Part shown: one piece after another, positions 26,284 through 35,270 of the stretch | Numbering within the stretch: the first letter of the stretch is position 1 | Layout of the letters: the number at the start of each line of letters is the position of its first letter | From: Flavobacterium muglaense | GTDB lineage: Bacteria > Bacteroidota > Bacteroidia > Flavobacteriales > Flavobacteriaceae | Direction: 5' to 3' | Assembly: GCF_014305155.1 (NCBI RefSeq) | Contig: NZ_JACRUK010000007.1 | Location: forward strand, 1-64,000 | DNA: 64,000 nucleotides | The notes under the pieces: model-generated | The model's input: only the letters and a program-made list of their open reading frames with translations | What the model was told of the DNA's origin: nothing | The model's database searches: none | Program-made: the position numbers and the translations under genes

Positions 26284-27597
26284 TTATTCTACTCGAACAA
26301 TATTTGCTCCAATAGCTCTCAATCGTTCGTCGATTCTTTCATATCCACGGTCAATTTGCTCTATGTTTTGAATAGTACTAGTCCCTTTTCCAGAAAGTGC
26401 GGCAATCAATAAAGAGATTCCTGCGCGAATATCTGGTGAAGACATTGTAGTTGCTTTCAATTGTGATTTAAAGTCATGGCCCATAACAACTGCTCTATGC
26501 GGATCGCATAACATGATTTTGGCACCCATGTCAATCAATTTATCAACGAAGAACAAACGGCTTTCAAACATTTTTTGATGAATTAACACATCCCCTTTTG
26601 CTTGCGTTGCAACAACCAAGACAATACTCAACAAATCTGGAGTAAAACCTGGCCAAGGTGCATCGGCAATAGTTAGGATAGAACCATCAATATCTGTTTT
26701 GATTTCATATCCATCTTCATGCGAAGGAATATAAATATCATCTCCTCTGCGTTCTAAAGTGATTCCTAATTTTCTAAAAGTATTAGGAATTACTCCTAGG
26801 TTGTCCCAACTTACATTTTTTATTGTGATCTCACTTCTGGTCATAGCAGCTAGTCCTATCCAGCTACCTATTTCGATCATATCTGGTAAAATTCTGTGTT
26901 CGCAACCACCTAAAGATTCTACTCCTTCGATAGTCAATAAATTAGAACCTATACCTGTAATGTTAGCTCCCATAGAATTCAACATTTTACAAAGTTGTTG
27001 CAAGTAAGGCTCACATGCAGCATTGTAAACGGTAGTTCTACCTTTGGCTAAAACAGCAGCCATAACAATATTTGCAGTTCCTGTTACTGATGCTTCATCA
27101 AGTAACATATCAGCACCTACTAAACCATCAGTAGCTTCGACACCATAAAAATGATCTTCTCTATTGTAACGGAATTTAGCACCTAGATTGATGAAACCTT
27201 CAAAGTGCGTATCTAATCTTCTACGACCAATTTTATCTCCTCCTGGCTTAGGAATATATCCTTTACCAAAACGAGCTAGTAACGGCCCTACGATCATGAT
27301 TGAACCACGTAAAGATCCACCTTCTTTTTTAAACGCTTCAGTTTCAAGGTAGCCTACATTTACTTCATCAGCTTGAAAAGTGTAAGAACCTGAACCATTT
27401 TTTTGAATTTTAACTCCTAGGTTTCCTAAAAGCGTAATCAATTTATTAATATCAATAATATCAGGAATATTGTTTATCACCACTTTTTCGGGAGTTAACA
27501 AAACAGCACACAAAATTTGTAATGCTTCATTTTTTGCCCCTTGCGGAGTAATCTCTCCTTTTAAACGTATGCCTCCTTCAATTTTAAAAATTCCCAT
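26284..27597 (-). CDS. murA: UDP-N-acetylglucosamine 1-carboxyvinyltransferase, Asp-type
   Basis: 437 residues, full-length EPSP-synthase-like two-domain enzyme. It transfers enolpyruvate from PEP to UDP-GlcNAc, the first committed peptidoglycan step. Visible motifs: GAKNEALQILCA near the N-terminus with the conserved Lys-Asn, LRGSIMIVGPLLARFG, and the active-site loop PKPGGDKIGRRRLDTH. In the usual enzyme this loop reads PGGC, with the Cys that fosfomycin alkylates. Here the position is Asp (codon GAT), as in naturally fosfomycin-insensitive MurA of mycobacteria and chlamydiae. The DUF4290 gene is 84 nt upstream on the same strand. Confidence 0.95.
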   Translation of the reverse strand: MGIFKIEGGIRLKGEITPQGAKNEALQILCAVLLTPEKVVINNIPDIIDINKLITLLGNLGVKIQKNGSGSYTFQADEVNVGYLETEAFKKEGGSLRGSIMIVGPLLARFGKGYIPKPGGDKIGRRRLDTHFEGFINLGAKFRYNREDHFYGVEATDGLVGADMLLDEASVTGTANIVMAAVLAKGRTTVYNAACEPYLQQLCKMLNSMGANITGIGSNLLTIEGVESLGGCEHRILPDMIEIGSWIGLAAMTRSEITIKNVSWDNLGVIPNTFRKLGITLERRGDDIYIPSHEDGYEIKTDIDGSILTIADAPWPGFTPDLLSIVLVVATQAKGDVLIHQKMFESRLFFVDKLIDMGAKIMLCDPHRAVVMGHDFKSQLKATTMSSPDIRAGISLLIAALSGKGTSTIQNIEQIDRGYERIDERLRAIGANIVRVE

Positions 27598-27681
27598 ATG
27601 GTATTGTTATTAATTTTATAAATAATTTAGATATTTTCTACTTTGGTTACACAATTTGAACCAAAATTATTTTTCAATATC

Positions 27682-28404
27682 TTATTTCTGATTGTTATTG
27701 TTTTTTGTGTACGATTTAGCCTTCCCTATTTTTGCATTTTTATTGCTTTGAATCTTAGGCGGACTAGAAGGTGTGATTTTATTAGAAATACGTTTATTGG
27801 TGCGCAACAAATCGGTTGTATTAATCAGTTCTTCTGTACTTTGAAGCATATTCAACTTCCCATCTGACAGTTCGTACAAATGTTCAAAAATCACATCGTC
27901 TTTCACTGTATCTTTATTCCAGCTCAAATATGATTTTTTCATGTGATTGGCAATTACTTTCACCAATGCATTTTTCATTTCGCCCTCTTCCCATTTATTA
28001 GCAACATCAATCATATACTTGATATTATTACCGTAATACCTGTATTTAGGAAAGTTTTGCGGATAATTTAACACATCCGGTTTTAATTGTAAAACTTCAC
28101 GAGAAGGAATTGGGTACGGCGATTCTACATCCAATTTAAAATCGGACATGATAAAAAGCTGATCCCATAATTTATGTTGAAAATCCAAAACATCACGCAG
28201 GTGAGGATTCAAACTCCCCATTACTTGAATGATATATTTTGCTGCTTTATTGCGCTCTTCTACATCAACGATAGCGGTAGCTTGATCAATAAGTTTTTGC
28301 AAATGACGACCATATTCTGGAATAATCAAATGCACTCTTTCGGCATTGTATTCTAAGTGATGCACAACATCATTGGCATTTTCCTTTTTGTACTTTGAAT
28401 TCAT
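27682..28404 (-). CDS. DUF4290 protein
   Basis: 240 residues from the ATG beginning MNSKYKKENANDVVHHLEYN. It is soluble, largely helical, and keeps the family pattern LIIPEYGRHLQKLIDQA, IQVMGSLNPHLRDV and DFQHKLWDQLFIMSDF. The last 40 residues are basic and low-complexity (Lys/Asn/Ser-rich). Function is unknown. The location directly upstream of murA on the same strand is one I recall as conserved in flavobacteria, hinting at an envelope link but nothing more. Confidence 0.85.
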   Translation of the reverse strand: MNSKYKKENANDVVHHLEYNAERVHLIIPEYGRHLQKLIDQATAIVDVEERNKAAKYIIQVMGSLNPHLRDVLDFQHKLWDQLFIMSDFKLDVESPYPIPSREVLQLKPDVLNYPQNFPKYRYYGNNIKYMIDVANKWEEGEMKNALVKVIANHMKKSYLSWNKDTVKDDVIFEHLYELSDGKLNMLQSTEELINTTDLLRTNKRISNKITPSSPPKIQSNKNAKIGKAKSYTKNNNNQK

Positions 28405-28484
28405 ATTGATTTTTTTGAGGCTTTTCAAAATAACAATCTAATCACAAACAAAAACTGCTTGTCCTTATAATTGTTATTTGTTAT

Positions 28485-28769
28485 TTATAATGAAACGATA
28501 CCTTTGATAGTAGAGACTTCTTGGTATTTATCAATAATTTCTTGAGAATCTTTAACCTCTACACTTACTGAAATACTCGTATACTTAGCAGTCTTAGATT
28601 TTGTGGTTTTAATAACGGCACCCATAGAATCAAAAGCCAACTCTACACGTTTCACATTATCATTTTCGGTAGGCACAATAAATTTAAACAAGTACAAACT
28701 AGGCCAAGTATTACTTGAATCCAACTCGGTTTTTAATCTATCGTAAAATTCTTGGGTCTTATTATCCAT
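28485..28769 (-). CDS. DUF493 family protein
   Basis: 94 residues from the ATG beginning MDNKTQEFYDRLK. An upstream in-frame extension runs into intergenic sequence and is rejected. The compact alpha/beta pattern (WPSLYLFKFIVPTEND, then KYTSISVSVEVKDSQEIIDKYQEV and a final GIVSL strand) fits the ferredoxin-like DUF493/YbeD regulatory-domain family. In enterobacteria YbeD neighbours lipoate genes, but its function here is unknown. The gene is divergent from the adjacent P-loop ATPase gene. Confidence 0.85.
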   Translation of the reverse strand: MDNKTQEFYDRLKTELDSSNTWPSLYLFKFIVPTENDNVKRVELAFDSMGAVIKTTKSKTAKYTSISVSVEVKDSQEIIDKYQEVSTIKGIVSL

Positions 28770-28918
28770 TTTATAATTAAAATTAAAGCAAAGATACGGT
28801 TTCAAATGTAAATTATGAATTCTCAATAATTAATTTTTATCAAAAACTACAATTTTAATGATACTGATTTTTTCAAATTCCAATAAGTTTGAGTAAGTTT
28901 GCGCCTTATTTCCAAAAA

Positions 28919-29458
28919 GTGCAAAAAGAAATCATCGTAATAATAGGAGGTCCTGGAACAGGAAAAAGTACATTAATAGACGGATTAATAGCAAAAGGTT
29001 TTTGTTGTTATCCTGAAATTTCGCGCGAAGTGACACTCGAGGCAAAAAAACAAGGAATCGAACAATTGTTTCTTGAAAAGCCGCTTTTATTTAGTGAACT
29101 GCTACTTGAGGGTAGAAAAAAACAATTTGAAAACGCGCAAAACGAACCACATAACATTGTATTCATTGATCGCGGCATTCCTGATGTATTAGCGTACATG
29201 CACTACATTGGCGACAGCTACCCTGCTTCATTTGATAGTATTTGCAAAGAACATGTGTACACAAAAATTTTCATTCTCCCACCTTGGGAAGAAATTTATG
29301 TAAGTGATGATGCGCGATATGAAAACTACGAACAAGCCAAGTTAATTCAAAATCATCTTATTGAAACCTACCAAGGGTACGGCTACAACTTGATTGAAGT
29401 ACCAAAGGACACTGTAGATCAAAGAATTCTTTTTATATTAGACAAAATTTCTAATTAG
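28919..29458 (+). CDS. AAA-type P-loop ATPase/kinase-like protein
   Basis: 179 residues from a GTG. An in-frame TTG at 28889 gives 10 more, but it overlaps two TAAGTTTG promoter-like elements (28884 and 28894), so GTG is preferred. A Walker A GGPGTGKST lies about ten residues from this start, and a Walker-B-like VFIDRGIPD follows. The sequence SREVTLEAKKQG and VYTKIFILPPWEEIYVSDDARYENYEQA resemble the AAA_28 group of small nucleotide-binding proteins. The substrate is unknown. It lies 59 nt upstream of recQ with a hairpin between. Confidence 0.78.
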   Translation: MQKEIIVIIGGPGTGKSTLIDGLIAKGFCCYPEISREVTLEAKKQGIEQLFLEKPLLFSELLLEGRKKQFENAQNEPHNIVFIDRGIPDVLAYMHYIGDSYPASFDSICKEHVYTKIFILPPWEEIYVSDDARYENYEQAKLIQNHLIETYQGYGYNLIEVPKDTVDQRILFILDKISN

Positions 29459-29485
29459 TTCATAATTTGATTTCAAAATTATGAA
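29459..29485 (+). terminator. AT-only hairpin after the ATPase gene, possible terminator
   Basis: TTCATAATTT-GATTTCA-AAATTATGAA: perfect 10-bp stem followed by TTGTTATTTTT. The arm sequence recurs once more (ATTCATAATT near 29507-29515) just before recQ. Stem is weak, so termination is uncertain. Confidence 0.45.
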
Positions 29486-29517
29486 TTGTTATTTTTAATA
29501 TTCAAAATTCATAATTG

Positions 29518-31413
29518 ATGTCTGAAGCATTACAAATTCTTCAAAAATACTGGAAGCACGATAGCTTCCGTCCTTTGCAGCAAGAAATAATTGACTCTGT
29601 TTTAAGCGGTCAAGACACCTTTGCCCTTATGCCCACTGGTGGAGGAAAATCCATTTGTTTCCAGATTCCGACAATGGCAAAAAAAGGCATTTGTTTGGTC
29701 ATTTCGCCACTAGTTGCTTTGATGAAAGACCAAGTGGCAAATTTGCAAAAAAAAGACATCAAAGCAATCGCTTTAACTGGCGGAATCAAATCAGATGAAA
29801 TGATTAATTTGCTTGACAATTGCCAGTTTGGCAATTATAAATTCCTGTACTTATCTCCCGAGCGCTTGCAATCCGATTGGATTTTAGATCGTATAAAAAG
29901 CTTGCCCATCAACTTAATTGCAATAGACGAGGCGCATTGTGTATCACAATGGGGGCACGATTTTCGACCAGCCTATTTAAAAATATCAAGTTTAAAAACG
30001 CATTTCCCTACCGTCCCTTTTTTAGCCTTAACCGCAACAGCAACACCCAAAGCCAAAGACGATATTATAACTGAATTAGGATTACAGAATCCTCAATTAT
30101 TTCAAAAATCATTTGCCCGAAAAAACATTGCCTACATGGTGTTTGAAACCGATGATAAGCTTTTTAAAATCGAACAAATATTAAAAAAGAACCAGCAGTC
30201 TTCTATTATATACGTTCGAAACCGCAAATCCTGCTTAGACATCGCTGCGCAGTTACGTTCTTTAGGCTTTACCGCTACTTTTTATCATGGAGGACTTTCG
30301 TCCAAAGAAAAAGATAAAAACATGCAATTATGGATGCAAGACGAAGCGCAGGTAATTGTAGCGACAAACGCATTTGGGATGGGAATTGACAAATCTAATG
30401 TCAAAACAGTAATCCACATTCAGCTTCCAGACAACTTAGAAAACTATTACCAAGAAGCAGGAAGATCCGGTCGTAATGGAGAAAAAGCTTTTGCCGTATT
30501 ACTTACAAACCCTTCGGACATCGCACAAACCGAAAATCAATTTCTTTCCATATTACCAGATAAAGCCTTTCTAAATGCTGTTTATAAAAAGCTATGCACC
30601 TATTTTCAAATTGCATATGGCGAAGGAATTAATGAACAGTATTCCTTTAACCTCAATTTGTTTTGCTTAAAATATCAATTTCCAGTTTTAAAAACATACA
30701 ATGCCATGCAGTTTTTAGACAGGCAAGGCATTATAAGCTTATCACAAGAGTTTTCAGAAAAAATAAGCCTTCAATTTACCATTCCGTCCAAAGAAGTAAT
30801 ACGCTACACAAGCTTAAACCCAAATGACGAGGAAATAATCCTGACTATATTGCGCACTTATCCTGGTATATATGAAATGCAAACTGCTTTCAACCTTCCT
30901 TTAATTGCTAAAAAATCACATCATACCGAAGCTCAAGTGCACGCAGTTTTACAAAAATTGAAAGAAAAAGACATTATTGATTATCATGCTAAAAACAATG
31001 ATTCGACTCTGATTTTTAATGAAATAAGAGAAGACGAAAGAACTATTAGCCGAGTGGCTAAATACCTAGAAAATCAAAACACGCTTAAAAAAGAGCAATT
31101 TAAGTCGGTTATAAAATACATCAAGGAAGATAAAACCTGCAAGAGTAATTTAATTCTCAATTATTTTGGAGAAAAAACTACTACTAACTGCGGTATTTGC
31201 TCCTATTGCATTACTATAAAAAGCAAAAAAACAAATTTTGCTGCTCTCAAAAACGAAATCATCGCATTACTCACAATCGAAGAATTAAACTCAAGAGAAA
31301 TCCAAAACAGAATCAATACTAAGTCAGACGATGTTATCTTTGTCATACAAGAATTATTAGAAAGCGAAAACATCATCTTGAAATCAAATAATAAATACAC
31401 TATCAAATCATAA
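29518..31413 (+). CDS. recQ: RecQ family ATP-dependent DNA helicase
   Basis: 631 residues from the ATG. Helicase domain 1: FRPLQQEIIDSVLSGQDTFALMPTGGGKS (Q motif and Walker A), IAIDEAHCVSQWGHDFRPAY (DEAH and aromatic loop). Domain 2: VATNAFGMGIDKSNV and YQEAGRSGRNGE. A zinc-binding cysteine set occurs at CKSN...NCGICSYC near residues 545-570. No clear HRDC domain follows, unlike E. coli RecQ; a short winged-helix-like tail ends the protein. A 3'-5' helicase for recombination and fork repair. Its stop overlaps the fmt start by one base. Confidence 0.93.
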   Translation: MSEALQILQKYWKHDSFRPLQQEIIDSVLSGQDTFALMPTGGGKSICFQIPTMAKKGICLVISPLVALMKDQVANLQKKDIKAIALTGGIKSDEMINLLDNCQFGNYKFLYLSPERLQSDWILDRIKSLPINLIAIDEAHCVSQWGHDFRPAYLKISSLKTHFPTVPFLALTATATPKAKDDIITELGLQNPQLFQKSFARKNIAYMVFETDDKLFKIEQILKKNQQSSIIYVRNRKSCLDIAAQLRSLGFTATFYHGGLSSKEKDKNMQLWMQDEAQVIVATNAFGMGIDKSNVKTVIHIQLPDNLENYYQEAGRSGRNGEKAFAVLLTNPSDIAQTENQFLSILPDKAFLNAVYKKLCTYFQIAYGEGINEQYSFNLNLFCLKYQFPVLKTYNAMQFLDRQGIISLSQEFSEKISLQFTIPSKEVIRYTSLNPNDEEIILTILRTYPGIYEMQTAFNLPLIAKKSHHTEAQVHAVLQKLKEKDIIDYHAKNNDSTLIFNEIREDERTISRVAKYLENQNTLKKEQFKSVIKYIKEDKTCKSNLILNYFGEKTTTNCGICSYCITIKSKKTNFAALKNEIIALLTIEELNSREIQNRINTKSDDVIFVIQELLESENIILKSNNKYTIKS

Positions 31414-32360
31414 TGGAAAAATTACGAATCGTATTTATGGGAACCCCAGAATTTGCAGTTGGGATATTAGACACCATAATCAAAAACAATTATACAGTAG
31501 TTGGAGTAATTACTGCTGCAGATAAACCCGCAGGTCGCGGACAGAAACTAAAATATTCAGCCGTAAAAGAATATGCCGTAACAAACAACCTACCTTTATT
31601 ACAACCCACCAATTTAAAAGACGAAAGTTTTCTAGCAGAATTAAAAGAGCTCAATGCTAATTTACAAATTGTAGTTGCTTTTAGAATGTTGCCAAAAGTA
31701 GTTTGGGAAATACCTCAACTAGGAACCTTTAACCTGCACGCTTCCCTCCTACCTAATTACCGTGGTGCGGCACCAATAAACTGGGCTATAATCAACGGTG
31801 AGACAAAAACAGGAGTAACCACCTTTTTCATTGATGACAAGATCGATACCGGCGCCATGATTATGAGCAACGAGGTCAATATTGAGCCCGAAGAGAGCGC
31901 AGGCCAACTACACGATCGATTAATGCACCTAGGAAGCCACACCGTTGTAGAGACCTTAGCATTGATCGAAAATGGAAATGTAAGCACTACAATACAAGAA
32001 GAAACGGCAGAAATAAAAACAGCTTATAAACTGAATAAAGAAAACTGCAAAATTGACTGGACAAAATCAGCACTAGAAATCAATAACTTAATACGCGGAT
32101 TGAGCCCGTATCCGTCTGCTTGGTGTTTCTTTTCGGACAAAGGAGAGGAATGGAGTGTCAAAATTTACCAAACTAAAATCATCAACGAAGCACATGATTA
32201 TAGCATTGGAAAATTGATTTGTACCAAAAAAGAAATGAAGATCGCAGTTAAAAACGGATTTATTCAAGTACTAGACTTACAATTTCCAGGCAAAAGAAAG
32301 ATGACTGCAGCCGAATTCCTTAACGGAATTACATTTTCGGAAGAGGCGAAAGCGCATTAA
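31413..32360 (+). CDS. fmt: Methionyl-tRNA formyltransferase
   Basis: 315 residues, standard length. N-terminal formyltransferase domain: RIVFMGTPEFAV, the catalytic region FNLHASLLPNYRGAAPINWAI with Asn-His, and TGVTTFFIDDKIDTGAMI including the catalytic Asp. C-terminal OB-like domain from about residue 205 recognises the tRNA. It formylates initiator Met-tRNA. The start codon overlaps the recQ stop (TAATG), implying translational coupling. Confidence 0.96.
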   Translation: MEKLRIVFMGTPEFAVGILDTIIKNNYTVVGVITAADKPAGRGQKLKYSAVKEYAVTNNLPLLQPTNLKDESFLAELKELNANLQIVVAFRMLPKVVWEIPQLGTFNLHASLLPNYRGAAPINWAIINGETKTGVTTFFIDDKIDTGAMIMSNEVNIEPEESAGQLHDRLMHLGSHTVVETLALIENGNVSTTIQEETAEIKTAYKLNKENCKIDWTKSALEINNLIRGLSPYPSAWCFFSDKGEEWSVKIYQTKIINEAHDYSIGKLICTKKEMKIAVKNGFIQVLDLQFPGKRKMTAAEFLNGITFSEEAKAH

Positions 32361-32465
32361 GACTACTAAAAACGGGATATTTGTAAAATCCACCATCAAA
32401 AAGCCTTGTTTTATGAACAAAAAAAATAAGTTATTAACAAATTGTGCTAAAATCAGCCGAAACGC

Positions 32466-32495
32466 TTGCAGGGTAGGGATTTCCTGCTAAATTTG
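32466..32495 (+). promoter_or_regulatory. Sigma-A promoter (TTG-N19-TAAATTTG) of the HU gene
   Basis: TTG at 32466-32468, exact 19-nt spacer, TAAATTTG at 32488-32495. The spacer holds a short GCAGG/CCTGC inverted repeat that could bind a regulator. The ATG is 44 nt after the -7 element. Confidence 0.85.
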
Positions 32496-32538
32496 TGTAT
32501 TAACATTTTTTTTAACCAACAATTAATAAAACATTATT

Positions 32539-32811
32539 ATGAACAAATCAGAATTAATCGATGCTATCGCTGCTGACGCAGGAATTACAAAAGCAGCTGC
32601 AAAATTAGCTTTAGAGTCATTTTTAGGGAACGTAGGTGAAACATTGAAAAAAGGTGGTAGAGTTTCTCTAGTAGGTTTTGGATCATGGTCAGTTTCAGCT
32701 AGAGCTGCAAGAGATGGTAGAAACCCACAAACTGGAAAAACTATCCAAATCGCTGCGAAGAATGTTGTAAAATTCAAAGCAGGAGCTGAATTAGAAGGTG
32801 CAGTAAACTAA
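32539..32811 (+). CDS. HU family DNA-binding protein
   Basis: 90 residues: [29 protein letters not shown] helix pair, then [44 protein letters not shown], the beta-arm signature with the intercalating Pro in RNPQTG. HU bends and compacts DNA as a dimer. Strong promoter and terminator bracket it, as expected for an abundant nucleoid protein. Confidence 0.96.
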   Translation: MNKSELIDAIAADAGITKAAAKLALESFLGNVGETLKKGGRVSLVGFGSWSVSARAARDGRNPQTGKTIQIAAKNVVKFKAGAELEGAVN

Positions 32812-32841
32812 ATAATACAGTTTTTAGACCTTATATAATTA

Positions 32842-32872
32842 AAAAACCTTCCTCTCGGAAGGTTTTTTTTTT
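32842..32872 (+). terminator. Intrinsic terminator of the HU gene
   Basis: AAACCTTCC-TCTC-GGAAGGTTT followed by a long T-run, 30 nt after the stop. Confidence 0.93.
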
Positions 32873-32941
32873 GAATTTATGTAATATAATTTGCTTGTTT
32901 TTAAATATTATTCTTAAATTTAATAAAAAATTACAGTAAAT

Positions 32942-33502
32942 ATGATTTCAGAAAAATTAGCAAAAGGACAACTTCTTATCTCAGAGCCTTCTATAATTGG
33001 AGACTTATCATTTAACAGATCTGTAATTTTATTAGCAGATCACAATAAAAATGGCTCCGTAGGATTTATTATCAATAAACCATTGAAATACACTATCAAT
33101 GATTTAATTCCAGAGATTAGTGCCAAATTTAAAATCTACAATGGAGGGCCTGTTGAACAAGACAACCTGTACTTCATTCACAATATCCCGGAATTAATAC
33201 CGAACAGTATTGAAATTTCAAACGGTATTTACTGGGGCGGAGATTTTGAATCTACAAAGGACCTCATCAACAACGGACGTATAAGCAAAGAAAACATTCG
33301 TTTTTTTCTAGGCTACACAGGATGGGATGAAAATCAATTAGAATCAGAAATGAATGCTAATTCATGGATTGTTGCCCCTAATAGCTATAAAAACAAAATT
33401 ATAGGAAAATCAACAACCCATTTTTGGAAAGAGCAAATTATCGAATTAGGAGGAGAATATTTGATCTGGTCAAATGCTCCCGAAAATCCATATTTGAATT
33501 AA
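32942..33502 (+). CDS. YqgE/AlgH family protein
   Basis: 186 residues, soluble. It shows the family order: KGQLLISEPSIIGDLSFNRSVILLADHNKNGSVGFIINKP, then YNGGPVEQDNLYFIH, IYWGGDF and RFFLGYTGWDENQLESE. Function of the family is poorly known; AlgH was linked to alginate regulation in Pseudomonas. The stop codon shares bases with that of the convergent aminotransferase gene. Confidence 0.92.
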   Translation: MISEKLAKGQLLISEPSIIGDLSFNRSVILLADHNKNGSVGFIINKPLKYTINDLIPEISAKFKIYNGGPVEQDNLYFIHNIPELIPNSIEISNGIYWGGDFESTKDLINNGRISKENIRFFLGYTGWDENQLESEMNANSWIVAPNSYKNKIIGKSTTHFWKEQIIELGGEYLIWSNAPENPYLN

Positions 33503-34338
33503 GTAGCAGCTACTACTTCGTTGAGTTTTTGCAATAAAATAGTAGCGTAGTGAATTGTAAATTCTTTCTTTCTATATTTTGTAATTGGCTGAATCCCTTT
33601 AATCACATTGGTGACAAACAATTCATCGGCTTTTTGTAGATCGAACGGAGAGATTACCTCTTCTACAACTACTAGGCCTTCTACTTTTTTCGCCAATTCT
33701 AAGACCTGCTTACGCATTACTCCGTTCAAACAACCCTCAGATACCGGCGGACTAATTAACTTATTCCCTACCACCATAAATAGATTTCCTTGAATTGCTT
33801 CCACAACGTTTTTGGCATCATTTAGCAATAAACAATTATCTAATCCATTCTCTGAAGCATAGATACTAGCAGTAGTATTTAAAATCCTATTTGTGGTTTT
33901 AATAGACGATAACAATTGTTTTGTGATATAAAAATCTTTGTACAAATCAACTTCGTATGTTTCTTTTTCAAAAGAATACAAAACCTGATCAATTGCCGTA
34001 GCGTGAATTAAATACGAAACATCATTGGTTTGTGGCAAATAATAGCCCCCATCGTTTCTATATACCGTAATTCTAGCACGAGAAGAGCTCGATAAGTTGT
34101 TATTTGCTACCAAAGATAGTATTTGCTCTTCGAAATATTCCATTGTGAAATTCATAGGAATTTCCATTCTCACTACACGCATTGAGGCCATTAATCTAAA
34201 GTAGTGATCCTCTAAAAATAAGATTTTAGCATTCACTATTTTGACTGTTTCAAAAACAGCATCACCGTATAAAAAAGCTCTATTTTGCGTCAATACATTT
34301 GCATCTTGAGATACAATAGTTCCATTAAAATTAATCAT
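33499..34338 (-). CDS. Class IV PLP aminotransferase (PabC/IlvE-like)
   Basis: 279 residues. NFNGTIVSQDANVLTQNRAFLYGDAVFETVKI is the usual N-terminal motif of fold-type IV enzymes. The PLP Lys is likely in LLSSIKTTNRILN, followed by DNCLLLNDAKNVVEAIQGNLFMV and the cofactor phosphate site near GCLNGVMRKQVLELA. The family includes aminodeoxychorismate lyase and branched-chain or D-amino-acid transaminases, which cannot be told apart here. The start codon adjoins the terminator of the START-like gene upstream. Confidence 0.88.
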   Translation of the reverse strand: MINFNGTIVSQDANVLTQNRAFLYGDAVFETVKIVNAKILFLEDHYFRLMASMRVVRMEIPMNFTMEYFEEQILSLVANNNLSSSSRARITVYRNDGGYYLPQTNDVSYLIHATAIDQVLYSFEKETYEVDLYKDFYITKQLLSSIKTTNRILNTTASIYASENGLDNCLLLNDAKNVVEAIQGNLFMVVGNKLISPPVSEGCLNGVMRKQVLELAKKVEGLVVVEEVISPFDLQKADELFVTNVIKGIQPITKYRKKEFTIHYATILLQKLNEVVAAT

Positions 34339-34364
34339 AAAAAAACCCTGAATTTTGTTCAGGG
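34339..34364 (-). terminator. Intrinsic terminator of the START-like gene
   Basis: CCCTGAA-TTTTG-TTCAGGG with a minus-strand run of seven T residues that ends one base before the aminotransferase ATG. Transcripts of the next gene therefore need readthrough or a start inside this spot. Confidence 0.82.
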
Positions 34365-34392
34365 CAAAGGTAAGTTATAAAATACAATTTTA

Positions 34393-34785
34393 CTATACAG
34401 ATCCAATTAGATGTTTCAAGTCGGAGATTTGATTTTCCCATAATTGAGACGCTTCTTCAACCTCATCTTCTTCGGCAAAATCCACAACCATTAAAGAAAC
34501 ATCCTTAGTAAGCTCATCTACTAATATATGCAATTCAAAAAAGTACTCGGTGTCTTTATTATTCCCATCGACCCATTTGAATTTAACCTTTTCTCCTGAC
34601 TTTTTAGAAGCAAGTCGAGCTTTTTCTTCTGAGTCATTCCAAATAAAAGTAAAAAACTCACCACGAGAATTCACATTATCTGCAAACCATTCTGACAATC
34701 CCGACGGAGTCGAAATGTACTGATACAATAATTGCGGCGAGGAGTTGATTGGGAACTCGATTTCGTAACGTACTTTTTGATCCAT
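34393..34785 (-). CDS. START-like (SRPBCC) domain protein
   Basis: 130 residues. KVRYEIEFPINSSPQLLYQYISTPSGLSEWFADNVNSRG is a typical AHSA1/SRPBCC opening, with the GLSEWFAD signature, followed by alternating strands and a long C-terminal helix (SQLWENQISDLKHLIGS). Such folds bind hydrophobic ligands or act as chaperone cofactors; the ligand is unknown. Terminates at a strong hairpin. Confidence 0.85.
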   Translation of the reverse strand: MDQKVRYEIEFPINSSPQLLYQYISTPSGLSEWFADNVNSRGEFFTFIWNDSEEKARLASKKSGEKVKFKWVDGNNKDTEYFFELHILVDELTKDVSLMVVDFAEEDEVEEASQLWENQISDLKHLIGSV

Positions 34786-34873
34786 GAGCTACTTTTAATT
34801 TTTTTCGAATATATAGAATATATGCTCATAAAAAAAACGTTTTGAAAAATATTTTTTTTTCTTTCAAATATAC

Positions 34874-34903
34874 TTGCATGCTTTAATATTATTTTTATCT
34901 TTG
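34874..34903 (+). promoter_or_regulatory. Sigma-A promoter (TTG-N19-TATCTTTG) of tRNA-Met
   Basis: TTG at 34874-34876 and TATCTTTG at 34896-34903, exact 19-nt spacing, 36 nt before the mature tRNA. Confidence 0.85.
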
Positions 34904-34939
34904 CACCCGCAATCAGGGATGGTTGTTCAATAAGCCTTT

Positions 34940-35013
34940 GGCGAGGTAGCTCAGTCGGTTAGAGCGCAGGATTCATAACCCTGAGGTCACGAGTTCAAAT
35001 CTCGTTCTCGCTA
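34940..35013 (+). tRNA. tRNA-Met (CAT anticodon)
   Basis: 74 nt cloverleaf: acceptor GGCGAGG with TCTCGCT (two G-T pairs), D arm GCTCAGTCGGTTAGAGC, anticodon loop TTCATAA, T arm ACGAG-TTCAAAT-CTCGT, discriminator A. The CAT anticodon could also belong to the Ile tRNA modified with lysidine. The anticodon stem lacks the three G-C pairs of initiators, so elongator Met is preferred. Confidence 0.93.
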
Positions 35014-35021
35014 CAAAAACA

Positions 35022-35054
35022 AACCCTTAATCATCAATTGATTAAGGGTTTTTT
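35022..35054 (+). terminator. Intrinsic terminator of tRNA-Met
   Basis: AACCCTTAATCA / TGATTAAGGGTT, 12-bp perfect stem with 5-nt loop and T-run. Confidence 0.92.
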
Positions 35055-35270
35055 ATTGGAATTAAAACTGCTTGCAATACAATCAAATGTAACTACAAAT
35101 CCTTTAGCAAACAATACAAGCCATCCTATGTACCTTTATCTATTGTAACACCTTTAGGCATAGGACCAATAAATCAGTGTTTTTAGTTTCGCATATAACG
35201 AAGCTGACTCTATTACACAAGCAGATGCTGTTATTGCTGCTTTCGAATAAATTGGCAAAAACCATTGCAG

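Noticed and set aside
34940..35060. tRNA-Met as attachment site of an integrated element
   Set aside because: No integrase and no repeat of the tRNA 3' end were seen in the following sequence; the decayed gene there is on its own.
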